Source: Nocardia cerradoensis NBRC 101014
GTDB taxonomy: Bacteria > Actinomycetota > Actinomycetes > Mycobacteriales > Mycobacteriaceae
NCBI RefSeq assembly: GCF_000308535.1
Contig: NZ_BAFW01000200.1
Coordinates: forward strand, 1-64,000
DNA length: 64,000 nucleotides
Direction: 5' to 3'
Each line of letters begins with the position of its first letter. The stretch's first letter is position 1. The notes under the pieces were generated by a model. That model saw only the letters and a list, made by a program, of their open reading frames with translations, had not been told where the DNA came from and did not search any database. This document shows positions 1-6,998 of the stretch, piece by piece. Position numbers and translations under genes: made by a program.

Positions 1-1
1 G

Positions 2-88
2 ATCCGCGTCGCCCATCTGGAAGCCTTCGACGGGACTCCGGTTCTCGACATCAAGCCCGTTTTGACCGCGTCCGCGGCGAACCGGTGA
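2..88 (+). CDS. C-terminal fragment of a TrmO-like (YaeB/TsaA family) tRNA methyltransferase
   Basis: The window opens inside a reading frame whose last 28 residues include LEAFDGTPVLDIKP, followed by a TGA stop. The (D/E)GTPVLDIKPY segment is typical of the C-terminal part of TrmO/YaeB proteins, SAM-dependent enzymes that methylate t6A37 of threonine tRNAs. Only the end is visible, so the start, the SAM-binding residues and the operon are unknown. It converges with the flavoprotein gene that ends 20 bases downstream. The assignment rests on one short motif. Confidence 0.55.
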   Translation: MRVAHLEAFDGTPVLDIKPVLTASAANR

Positions 89-107
89 GGTAGGTCGTCC
101 GCCGCGG

Positions 108-1469
108 TCAGTCGCTGTCGCAGAGCGCTTTCAAGGTCCGCGGGACTTCTTCGGCCGGCAGATAGCATCCGGTCTGCTCGAAACCGCCGATGGTGTGGGT
201 GGTGTAGTCGCCGTAGCCGATGCGCAGGAAGTCGTCGCCGCTGAGGCCGTGCACGGTCCAGTCGAAGGCCACCCGAGCTCGTGCGACGAGCGTACGCAGC
301 GCCATCAGGTGATATCCGCGCGTAACGAATTGTGCTGGGACACCGCGCAATCCGATCTTCAGCGGGCGCGCTACGGCGTCGGCGCCGCCGAGGTCGACCA
401 CCATGCCGAGGTCCTGGTGCCGGTACGGCGTGGGCCGGCCGCCCCGCAGCGCGGCCACCAGATTCCTGCCGAGGTGACGGCCCTGGCGCATGGCGTGCTG
501 CGCGGTGGGAGCACACAGCGTGCCCGCATCGGCGGTCAGGTCGGGAACTGCCGCCGCATCGCCACAGGCCCACACACCGTCGAGTCCCGGCACGGTGAAC
601 TCGGCGTCGGCGACGATTCGGCCCTTGGTCGTCGCCGCGCCCAGATGGCCGGCGAGGGGGCTGGGGACGACACCTGCGGTCCACAGCACCGTCCGCGTCG
701 GGATGAAGCGTCCGTTGGTGAGCTGAACACCATGGGCGGTAACCTCTTTCGCCGACGCGCCGGTGATCAGTTCGATGCCGCGTTCGGCCAGATTCCGCTT
801 GGCCTGTTCCCCGAGTCGCTGTCCGAGTTCGGGCATGATCCGGTCGCCGTGCGTGACCAGATGCCAGCGCACCATGCCGGATTCCAGCTTCGGGAAATAT
901 CGGCGCGCGGCGGCCCGGGTGACCTTGTTGAGTACCGCCGCGGTCTCGGTGCCGGCGTATCCGGCGCCGATGGTGACGAAGTTCAGGCGCTCCCGGTCTT
1001 CCTCCTCACCGCCGCGCACGGCCGCGATGTCCAGCTGCTGCAGGACGTGGTCACGCAGGAACATGGCCTCGGCGAGCGTCTTCATCCCGAATCCGTACTC
1101 GTCGAGTCCGGGCACGTCGAGGACGCGGGTGATGCTGCCCGGAACGAGCACCAGATGGTCGTAGTCGAGGGCACTTTCGGTGCCGGCCGAGCCGCGCACC
1201 ACGACCTGCCGGGTATCCGGATGCACCCCGATCGCCATGCCGGGAACCACCTCGGTGCGGCGCAGCACCCGCCGCAGCGACACCGTGATCGACCGCGGAT
1301 TCAGCACACCCGAGGCGACCTGCGGCAGCAGCGGCAGATACAGCAACCCCGCATCCGGTGTCACGAGTTGGATGAACGCTTCCTCCGCGCCGAGATGACG
1401 TTCCAGGTAACGGGCACATTCGACGCCGGAGAAACCACCGCCGATGATCACGATCTTCGCGGGACTCAC
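108..1469 (-). CDS. FAD-dependent NAD(P)H dehydrogenase, type II NADH dehydrogenase-like
   Basis: A 453-residue flavoprotein. The N-terminus carries an FAD-binding Rossmann motif (IIGGGFSGVECARYL, about residues 7-21), a second nucleotide motif lies mid-protein (TIGAGYAGTETAAVL, about residues 164-178), and the second FAD-contact motif WACGDAAAV lies near residue 305. This layout is that of NDH-2/disulfide-reductase-like enzymes, which pass electrons from NADH to quinone at the inner face of the membrane without pumping protons. The start is a GTG. The tail contains no obvious membrane helix, so another electron acceptor is possible. A TetR gene lies 134 bp upstream on the same strand. Confidence 0.75.
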   Translation of the reverse strand: MSPAKIVIIGGGFSGVECARYLERHLGAEEAFIQLVTPDAGLLYLPLLPQVASGVLNPRSITVSLRRVLRRTEVVPGMAIGVHPDTRQVVVRGSAGTESALDYDHLVLVPGSITRVLDVPGLDEYGFGMKTLAEAMFLRDHVLQQLDIAAVRGGEEEDRERLNFVTIGAGYAGTETAAVLNKVTRAAARRYFPKLESGMVRWHLVTHGDRIMPELGQRLGEQAKRNLAERGIELITGASAKEVTAHGVQLTNGRFIPTRTVLWTAGVVPSPLAGHLGAATTKGRIVADAEFTVPGLDGVWACGDAAAVPDLTADAGTLCAPTAQHAMRQGRHLGRNLVAALRGGRPTPYRHQDLGMVVDLGGADAVARPLKIGLRGVPAQFVTRGYHLMALRTLVARARVAFDWTVHGLSGDDFLRIGYGDYTTHTIGGFEQTGCYLPAEEVPRTLKALCDSD

Positions 1470-1603
1470 GAATTCACTCTACTGATCGCACCGAAAACGC
1501 AGGCCGGGGTTCTCCGGCCGGGCCGAGGCCGTGGTCCCGGCGGCGAAAGTCGAATCGGCTCAACACATCACCGGCGACAGCCGATCGCCGGGCGGTTCGC
1601 CCG

Positions 1604-2242
1604 CTAGGCGGTGGCGTCCGGGACCGGGCGGGCCGGGGGCTGCGGCGCCAGTTGGACACCGGCCAGACCTGTCCAGCACAGGCTGGCGGTGGTGGCCACG
1701 GCCTCGTGTTTGGGCAGGGGTTTGCCGGTGGCGACCCAGTCCCGCGCACAGGACTGGGCGATCGCGACCAACTCGGCCGTGATCAGCCAGCCGTGTTCGG
1801 CGCGCGGCAGCGGATGCGGTGCCAGCGCCCGGGCGAGCGTCTCGATACAGATGGTGGCGGCCTGATGCGCGATGCGCTGCGCCGACGGTTCGTCGGCCAC
1901 GGCGGCACCGGCCAGCAGGGCGGCGCTGCGTGGGCGGATGTCGGCGAAGTCGAACACCGCCGCTACCGAGGCCTCCACGATCGATCGCATGCCCTCGGCG
2001 GGTTCGAGTGCGGCGGTGAGCGTCTCCTCCAGCTCCTGCATCGCCTCGTGCAGCACGGCCAGATACAGTTCCAGCTTGCTCGAGAACGACTTGTACAGGA
2101 CGGGCTTGCTGATCCCGGCCCGGCAGGCGATCTCCTCCATGCCCGCGGCCCGATACCCGCACGCGGCGAACAAACCCGCCGCCGCGGCCAGGATCACCCG
2201 CCGGCGTTGCTGCCCGGCCTGCGTCATCTGTCTGTCCACCAC
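1604..2242 (-). CDS. TetR/AcrR family transcriptional regulator
   Basis: A 212-residue one-component regulator. The N-terminal helix-turn-helix reads MEEIACRAGISKPVLYKSF, the usual TetR recognition region; the rest is a variable alpha-helical ligand domain. I chose the GTG at 2242 because GGAGG lies six bases before it, whereas the ATG 15 bases further in lacks a well-placed site. The frame is open much further upstream, across the oxidoreductase gene, but that is a GC-driven shadow. The target is unknown; the flavoprotein gene downstream and the oxidoreductase gene upstream, both on the same strand, are the nearest candidates. Confidence 0.85.
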   Translation of the reverse strand: MVDRQMTQAGQQRRRVILAAAAGLFAACGYRAAGMEEIACRAGISKPVLYKSFSSKLELYLAVLHEAMQELEETLTAALEPAEGMRSIVEASVAAVFDFADIRPRSAALLAGAAVADEPSAQRIAHQAATICIETLARALAPHPLPRAEHGWLITAELVAIAQSCARDWVATGKPLPKHEAVATTASLCWTGLAGVQLAPQPPARPVPDATA

Positions 2243-2379
2243 CTGGCACCTCCTGCGCCCACGGTACCGACGCCCCGGCCCGGCACAACCGCGGCCCGCA
2301 CGATCACGCCGTTTCGCCCTCCTACGCCTCGAAGAGGCAGTCACTCGAGGGCGCGCGAGCAACGCCCGCCCGGCCGCGC

Positions 2380-3342
2380 CTACGGAGCGAGGACTATTCG
2401 CCCGAACACTTCGCCCGCATCCATCTTCCGGTGCGCGAGAACGGCATCGTCCAACGGCAGGATCTCGTGGACCACTGTGCGAAGTTCGCCGCGCCCGGCG
2501 GCGGCGAACTGTTCCGCACGAACGGCGCGGCGGTCGGATTCGGCGACGGTGTCCGCGCTGAAAGTGGCGAAGGACAACGACTTTCGGAACGCGGCCATCA
2601 TCTGCATGCCGAAGTCCGCCGGTGGGTGGCCGCCCACGACACCGACCGCCACCATGCGGCCGTTCGGATTCAGATGGGCGAAGAACGAGGGCAGGTCCGC
2701 ACCGGCTACGACATCGACGATGACGTCGTATCCCGCCGGAGCGTCCGCACCTCCCTTTCCCGAGCGGTCCAGGACGTGGGTCGCGCCGAGTCCGCGCAAA
2801 CGATCGCCACGGTCGGCCGACGAGGTCGTCACCGCTACCGCGCCGGCGCCGCCCCGAGACGCGAGCTGAACGGCGGTGACGCCGATACTGCCGGCCGCAC
2901 CCCGGATCAGGACCGACTCGCCGGGACAGAAACGGGCGTGCGCCAGGGCGAAATGGGCGACCACTCCGGAACTCCCGAGTGTCACGGCATCGACCGAGGA
3001 CAGGTCCGGCGGCAGCGGGAGGACGTCCTGCACGCGGGCGCTCGCCTGCTCGGCATACCCGCCGCCGAATCCGGTGAAGGCCCACACCCGCCGGCCGGTC
3101 CAGGAGGGGTCCACCTCGTCGCCGACAGCGGTGACGATGCCCGCGACTTCGCTGCCGGGAACATGGCCGGCTTCGAACCCGTAACCGCCGATCGTGCCTC
3201 GGCGAATCACGGCGTCCACGCCGCCGACGCCGATCGCCTCGGTGGTGATCAGCACCTGCCCGGCGGCCGGCGCCGGCGCCGGGAGGTCGACCACGGCCAG
3301 TCCCTCGGCGGGTCCGAATGTGCGGATGACTACTGCCTTCAC
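2380..3342 (-). CDS. NADPH:quinone oxidoreductase-like medium-chain dehydrogenase
   Basis: A 320-residue zinc-independent MDR enzyme. It starts MKAVVIRTFGPAEGL and has the GroES-like segment GHVPGSEVAGIV and the dinucleotide-binding stretch GAAGSIGVTAVQLAS. The cysteine and GHE zinc ligands of alcohol dehydrogenases are absent, as in quinone oxidoreductases that reduce quinones or enones with NADPH. It is transcribed divergently from a TetR gene, and an inverted repeat lies between the two starts, so it is probably that regulator's target. The substrate cannot be read from the sequence. Confidence 0.8.
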   Translation of the reverse strand: MKAVVIRTFGPAEGLAVVDLPAPAPAAGQVLITTEAIGVGGVDAVIRRGTIGGYGFEAGHVPGSEVAGIVTAVGDEVDPSWTGRRVWAFTGFGGGYAEQASARVQDVLPLPPDLSSVDAVTLGSSGVVAHFALAHARFCPGESVLIRGAAGSIGVTAVQLASRGGAGAVAVTTSSADRGDRLRGLGATHVLDRSGKGGADAPAGYDVIVDVVAGADLPSFFAHLNPNGRMVAVGVVGGHPPADFGMQMMAAFRKSLSFATFSADTVAESDRRAVRAEQFAAAGRGELRTVVHEILPLDDAVLAHRKMDAGEVFGRIVLAP

Positions 3343-3404
3343 TCGTCTGTCCTCGCTTCGGGCGATTCCGGACCGGTCGAGCCGTCCGGGCTGTGCTCGA
3401 CGCT

Positions 3405-3424
3405 AACGGACGCCCCCGTCCGTT
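3405..3424. promoter_or_regulatory. Candidate TetR operator, inverted repeat
   Basis: AACGGAC and GTCCGTT form a perfect 7-bp inverted repeat separated by six bases, placed between the divergent oxidoreductase (start 3342) and TetR (start 3442) genes. The right arm ends 17 bp before the TetR ATG. Size and position suit autoregulation plus control of the neighbour. No binding data. Confidence 0.5.
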
Positions 3425-3441
3425 TAGCTAAAGTGAGAGTG

Positions 3442-4065
3442 ATGCCCGACGATTTGCCTCACCCCCTGCGCTCCGATGCCCGCGACAACCGCGAACGCAT
3501 CCTGGAGGTGGCCCGCGCGCTGTTCGCGACCGAGGGCTTGGACGTGCCGATGCGCGAGGTCGCCCGGCGTGCGGGAGTCGGCCCGGCCACGCTGTACCGG
3601 CGCTTCCCGACCAAACAGATCCTGGCCACCGAGGCGTTCGCGGAACAGATGCACGCCTGCCGGGCCGTGGTGGACGCGGGACTCGCGGAGCCGGACGCGT
3701 GGCGGGGCTTCTGCCTCGTGATCGAGAAACTCTTCGCACTGCACGCTCGCAGCCGAGGCTTCACCGAAGCCTTCACGGCCACCTTCCCGCACGCGCTGGA
3801 TTTCACCACCGAACGCGAATATGCGTTGAAAGCCGTTGCCGCGCTGGCACATCGAGCCAAGGACGCCGGCCGGCTCCGGCCCGACTTCGTCGTCGACGAC
3901 CTGATCCTCATGCTCCTGGCCAACCGAGGCATGCACATCGGCTCGCCGGCCACCCGGGTCGCCGCCTCGCGCCGCTTCGCCGCCTTCGTGATCCGAGCCT
4001 TCGCCACCACCACGGACACCACACCACTTCCCCCTGTCGCCCGCGTAGCACCCGCGATCCTCTGA
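3442..4065 (+). CDS. TetR/AcrR family transcriptional regulator
   Basis: A 207-residue TetR protein with the DNA-binding helix-turn-helix MREVARRAGVGPATLYRRFPTK near residues 34-55, a strong match to the family. The C-terminal half is helical and has a hydrophobic stretch (DDLILMLLANRGM) that probably forms part of the ligand/dimer domain. I start at ATG 3442; the frame runs upstream over the oxidoreductase, but the inverted-repeat operator sits just before this ATG. It probably represses the divergent quinone oxidoreductase gene and itself. Confidence 0.85.
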   Translation: MPDDLPHPLRSDARDNRERILEVARALFATEGLDVPMREVARRAGVGPATLYRRFPTKQILATEAFAEQMHACRAVVDAGLAEPDAWRGFCLVIEKLFALHARSRGFTEAFTATFPHALDFTTEREYALKAVAALAHRAKDAGRLRPDFVVDDLILMLLANRGMHIGSPATRVAASRRFAAFVIRAFATTTDTTPLPPVARVAPAIL

Positions 4066-4220
4066 CGCACGCCGATACTGGAGGTGGCGCGGGTCACTGC
4101 TGTCTGGCTGCTCACCGGCCGATTGCCGGGCGGGCGGGCGGCGCATGTAACCTTTCCTCCCAGGAACTCGCACCTGAGGCGGGTTCACCCCAGCCTGGTG
4201 TGGTCAGAAGGGAGATACCG

Positions 4221-4295
4221 ATGGGTAAGCGTGGGCGTAAGAAGCGCAGCCGCCGTAAGAATGCGGCCAACCACGGCAAGCGGCCCAACTCCTGA
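4221..4295 (+). CDS. Large-subunit ribosomal protein bL37 (24 residues)
   Basis: A very short basic ORF, MGKRGRKKRSRRKNAANHGK followed by RPNS, behind a good ribosome-binding site (GGGAG, six bases before the ATG). It closely resembles the 24-residue mycobacterial protein bL37, seen in cryo-EM structures of the 50S subunit and recalled as MAKRGRKKRDRK...NHGKRPNA. It would bind rRNA in the large subunit. It ends ahead of a strong hairpin shared with the convergent rshA gene. Confidence 0.8.
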   Translation: MGKRGRKKRSRRKNAANHGKRPNS

Positions 4296-4354
4296 GCCGT
4301 CGCGCCGTGCGCCCCGGGACCGCCCAGCGGACTCGGTGCACTGCTGAAAACGAC

Positions 4355-4389
4355 AATGCGGCACGCCATCATGGATGGCGTGCCGCATT
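4355..4389. terminator. Bidirectional hairpin terminator between bL37 gene and rshA
   Basis: A perfect 16-bp stem (AATGCGGCACGCCATC and its complement) with a three-base loop lies between the convergent bL37 and rshA genes. A short TTC follows on the plus side. It is placed to end transcription from both directions. Confidence 0.75.
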
Positions 4390-4400
4390 CGTCTGTGCGG

Positions 4401-4715
4401 TCAGGACTCGCGGTCGACCCGGGTTTCGGTGATGGTGATCGACCGCCGGATGTCGAGAGTGAGCCGCTCGCGCAGCGATTCGGGGGCACGATCCCCACCG
4501 CATTTACGGCTCAGCAGGCGCTTGAGCTTCTCTTCCAGACCGTATGCCTCGATACACGGCGAGCAGTGGTCCATGTGGTGCTGCAATCGCGCCCGCGTGG
4601 CCTCGTCGCATTCGCCGTCGAGAATCAGCCAGACGTCGGTGAGTACCGCCGAACAGTCCAGTTCCATCTCGTCCCCGGCGCCCCGATCGTCGTGCTCGTG
4701 CCCACTCGTGCTCAC
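4401..4715 (-). CDS. rshA: Zinc-binding anti-sigma factor RshA/RsrA type
   Basis: A 104-residue anti-sigma factor for the neighbouring SigH. It has the ZAS signature H-x3-C-x2-C (HMDHCSPC) plus an upstream cysteine (LDCSAVL), matching RsrA/RshA, which hold zinc, bind the sigma factor when reduced and release it when disulfides form. The GTG start overlaps the sigH stop (GTGA), and AGGAGG lies seven bases upstream inside the last sigH codons, so the two are translationally coupled. That keeps inhibitor and sigma factor in balance. Confidence 0.9.
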   Translation of the reverse strand: MSTSGHEHDDRGAGDEMELDCSAVLTDVWLILDGECDEATRARLQHHMDHCSPCIEAYGLEEKLKRLLSRKCGGDRAPESLRERLTLDIRRSITITETRVDRES

Positions 4716-5641
4716 TGGGTTACCTCCTGACGCGCCCCGTTGCCCGTTCGGTTCCGGTCGAACCCCCGCTCGTGCGCGACATCGGCCAACAGCCCCTTGA
4801 GCTGTTTGCGCCCGCGGTGCAGCCGGGACATGACGGTGCCGATCGGAGTCCCCATGATGTCGGCAATCTCCTTGTAGGGGAAGCCCTCCACGTCGGCGTA
4901 GTACACCGCCATCCGGAATTCCTCCGGCAGCGACTGCAGTGCCGCCTTGATGTCGTCGTCGGGCAGCGCCTCCAGCGCCTCCATCTCCGCCGAGCGCAGA
5001 CCGGTGGAGGTGTGCTCGGCCGTGGCGGCGAGCTGCCAGTCGGTGATCTCGTCGGTGGGGTACTGCGCGGGCTGGCGCTGCTTCTTGCGATAGGAGTTGA
5101 TGTAGGTGTTGGTGAGGATCCGGTACAGCCAGGCCCGCAGGTTGGTGCCCTCCCGGAAGGACCGGAAGCCCTGGTATGCCTTGGCGAAGGTCTCCTGCAC
5201 CAGATCCTCGGCGTCGGCCGGGTTGCGGGTCATCCGCAGGGCCGCGCCGTAGAGCTGATCCAGCAGGGGCAGCGCGTCACGCTCGAAGCGCCGCGCGAGT
5301 TCGGCCTCGTCCGCCGTGGAGCGTACGGTCGAACCGCCGTCGATCTCCGCGTCCTCGGCGTCGCGAGCCTCGGCATCCTCGGACGCCGGGTCGTCGTCCA
5401 CCGGGTCGTCGGGGATCTCGATATCCTCCGGTCGGGAACCGCCCGCGGTGTCACCGCGGGGGCGATCGGCCGCCAGTTCGTCGTCGCTCGTCACGGAAGT
5501 CCCTTCGGTCGCCGTAGCATCTGAATCTACCGCGCGCGAGGGTCGCCGATCGAACCCGGTATCCGGGACGATGATGTCGATCAGCGGGTACGACAGCGAG
5601 TCGCCGGTCGTTACCGGGCGTTCGTCGACGAGGACGGTCAC
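4712..5641 (-). CDS. sigH: ECF RNA polymerase sigma factor SigH (SigR type), with long N-terminal form
   Basis: A thiol/heat-stress sigma factor of the SigH/SigR group. The core from [20 protein letters not shown] to [11 protein letters not shown] contains sigma2 ([21 protein letters not shown], then [21 protein letters not shown]) and sigma4 ([20 protein letters not shown], then [18 protein letters not shown]). Two starts are plausible: GTG 5641 behind AAGGAG gives 309 residues, and GTG 5494 behind AAGGGA gives 260, nearer the mycobacterial length. The extra N-terminus recalls the unstable long SigR isoform of Streptomyces. A SigH-type promoter precedes the long start, suggesting autoregulation. 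rshA follows with overlap. Confidence 0.9.
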   Translation of the reverse strand: MTVLVDERPVTTGDSLSYPLIDIIVPDTGFDRRPSRAVDSDATATEGTSVTSDDELAADRPRGDTAGGSRPEDIEIPDDPVDDDPASEDAEARDAEDAEIDGGSTVRSTADEAELARRFERDALPLLDQLYGAALRMTRNPADAEDLVQETFAKAYQGFRSFREGTNLRAWLYRILTNTYINSYRKKQRQPAQYPTDEITDWQLAATAEHTSTGLRSAEMEALEALPDDDIKAALQSLPEEFRMAVYYADVEGFPYKEIADIMGTPIGTVMSRLHRGRKQLKGLLADVAHERGFDRNRTGNGARQEVTQ

Positions 5642-5713
5642 CGGCATCTCCTTCGAACTTTTCCGATCTCGAGCGGCTGCGAAGGCCGCTGCGCTGTGCT
5701 GGCGGAACAGTGC

Positions 5714-5739
5714 AACATGCACGACCCCCACTGTGTTCC
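5714..5739 (-). promoter_or_regulatory. SigH/SigR-type autoregulatory promoter
   Basis: On the minus strand GGAAC, 18 bases, then GTT lies about 70 bp upstream of the long sigH start. SigR/SigH promoters have GGAA(C/T), a 16-20 base spacer and GTT, so this matches well and predicts that SigH drives its own gene. Motif match only. Confidence 0.7.
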
Positions 5740-5750
5740 CGAGGACGCGT

Positions 5751-5782
5751 CACACCCGGCGCATATGCGATTGCCGGGTGTG
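5751..5782. repeat. 10-bp perfect inverted repeat between sigH promoter and ybaK
   Basis: CACACCCGGC and GCCGGGTGTG are separated by 12 bases. The element lies just upstream of the sigH -35 motif and 25 bp before the divergent ybaK start. It could be an operator for either gene. No run of T follows it, so a terminator is less likely. Confidence 0.5.
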
Positions 5783-5807
5783 AACCGGCGCCGCTAGGGT
5801 GACCGGC

Positions 5808-6296
5808 ATGGCCGCATCGACACCCGCGATCCGGGCGCTGACCCAGGCGAAGGTGCCCCATGCGGTGCATTCCTATCCGCACGATCCGCGCAGCGAGTCC
5901 TACGGCGACGAGGCCGTCACCGCCCTGTCGGAGCGGGTGGGTGTGACGGCCGCGCAGATCTTCAAGACACTGATCATCGAACTGTCGACCGGCACGCCCG
6001 CGGTGGCGGTACTCCCGGTTCCGCAGTCGCTGTCGTTGAAGGCGGCGGCCGCGGCGCTGGGCGCACCCAAGGCGGCCATGGCCGACAAGGCGAAGGCCCA
6101 GCGCATCACCGGTTACGTCCTGGGCGGCGTATCTCCGCTCGGTCAGAAGCGCGCACTGCCCACGGTGGTGGACGAATCCGCCCTGACCTGGGATCGCATC
6201 CTCTTCAGCGCCGGCAAGCGCGGGCTCGAAATCGAACTCGCCCCCGCCGAGCTGATCCGGCTGACCGGCGCGGTCACGGCGTCCGTCGTCGCCTGA
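5808..6296 (+). CDS. ybaK: YbaK/EbsC family Cys-tRNA(Pro) deacylase
   Basis: A 162-residue aminoacyl-tRNA editing protein that hydrolyses mischarged tRNA, typically Cys-tRNA(Pro). The family pattern is clear: an N-terminal substrate-pocket region (AKVPHAVHSY), the conserved QIFKTLII segment, the lysine-containing LSLKAAAAALGAPKAAMAD and the C-terminal RGLEIELAPAELI. I use ATG 5808; a GTG nine bases earlier has no better ribosome-binding site. It is divergent from sigH. The stop codon is the start of a 15-bp tandem repeat array. Confidence 0.85.
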   Translation: MAASTPAIRALTQAKVPHAVHSYPHDPRSESYGDEAVTALSERVGVTAAQIFKTLIIELSTGTPAVAVLPVPQSLSLKAAAAALGAPKAAMADKAKAQRITGYVLGGVSPLGQKRALPTVVDESALTWDRILFSAGKRGLEIELAPAELIRLTGAVTASVVA

Positions 6297-6369
6297 TTTC
6301 TCGCAGCCTGATTCCTCGCAGCCCGATTTCTCGCAGCCCGATTTCTCGCAGCCTGATTTCACGCAGCCT
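6295..6369 (+). repeat. Tandem array, five 15-bp units, beginning in the ybaK stop codon
   Basis: Five consecutive 15-bp copies of GATTTCTCGCAGCC(T/C) fill this stretch, with one or two substitutions per copy. The first G is the second base of the ybaK TGA. Because the unit is a multiple of three, the stop is repeated in frame in some copies (TGA) and mutated to CGA in others. It is minisatellite-like and likely to vary in copy number. Confidence 0.9.
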
Positions 6370-6409
6370 GGGAGATCCGACCGGCGTGATCGGAAATATT
6401 TGTGAGTAA

Positions 6410-6453
6410 CAACTAGTTGGTGTATACAAATAGTTGATTGATACAAGTAGTTT
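6410..6453. promoter_or_regulatory. Candidate MarR operator: 17-bp direct repeats with palindromes
   Basis: An AT-rich island upstream of the marR start carries TAGTT at 6414, 6431 and 6448, an exact 17-bp period, with ATACAA in the first two units. It also includes the perfect palindromes CAACTAGTTG (6410-6419) and TGTATACA (6421-6428). MarR proteins commonly bind such palindromes and repress their own operon, so autoregulation of the marR-MFS pair is inferred. Confidence 0.6.
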
Positions 6454-6498
6454 TCGACCGGTACGCGGTCGAGCGGGCGCGAGCGGGAGGTCCGATAT

Positions 6499-6998
6499 AT
6501 GGACAGCGAGCAGGTGATCGATCAGATCGCCCAGCAGCTGATTCGCCTGGGGCGGATCCGGGAGCGGACGAACGCCCAGGTGGCGGCCACCTCACACGGC
6601 GACGTCGACCTCTCGGCCTACCGCATCATCTTCCGCCTGCTCTGGGACGGCCCGATGCGCTCCGGCGCGCTGGCCGAGGCCATGTACTCCGACGCCTCCA
6701 CGATCAGCCGCCAGGTAGCGGCCCTGGTCAAGCGTGGCCTGTTGCGCCGCGAGGCCGACCCCGGCGACGGCCGCGCCAGCGTCCTGATCGTCACCGACGC
6801 CGGCAAGGAGATGGCCGCCCAGCTGCGCGCGCGGCGCAACGAGATGATCGGCCGCATCCTGACCGACTGGAACGACCCCGACCGCGAGCAGTTCGCGGTC
6901 CTGCTGCACCGCTTCGTCGACGACTACGAAGCCGCGCGACCGGCGATACTCACCCTCCCTCCCCCACGGAAGGCCGTGCGACGGAGAAGAATTCGTGA
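6499..6998 (+). CDS. MarR family transcriptional regulator, 3' end probably frameshifted
   Basis: The winged helix-turn-helix of a MarR regulator is intact over about 150 residues: MYSDASTISRQVAALVKRGLLRREADPGDGRASVLIVTDAGKE is the recognition helix and wing region, split here as read. In its frame the ORF does not stop near the MFS start but runs to 7431, overlapping the transporter by 437 bases. A neighbouring frame ends at TGA 6996-6998, overlapping the MFS GTG by four bases. One missing base in the C-rich run near 6957-6964 would join the domain to that stop and give about 166 residues, the normal size. I give that inferred end. It probably controls the adjacent efflux pump. Confidence 0.75.

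Noticed and set aside
1604-3085. A 493-residue version of the first TetR gene
   Set aside because: The extra 280 N-terminal residues lie over the oxidoreductase gene and look unlike protein; GTG 2242 has a clear ribosome-binding site.
6438-6998. A separate gene in the frame ending at 6998
   Set aside because: Its translation is Pro/Arg/Gly-rich without motifs and overlaps the MarR domain; only its final stop matters as the likely end of marR after a frameshift.
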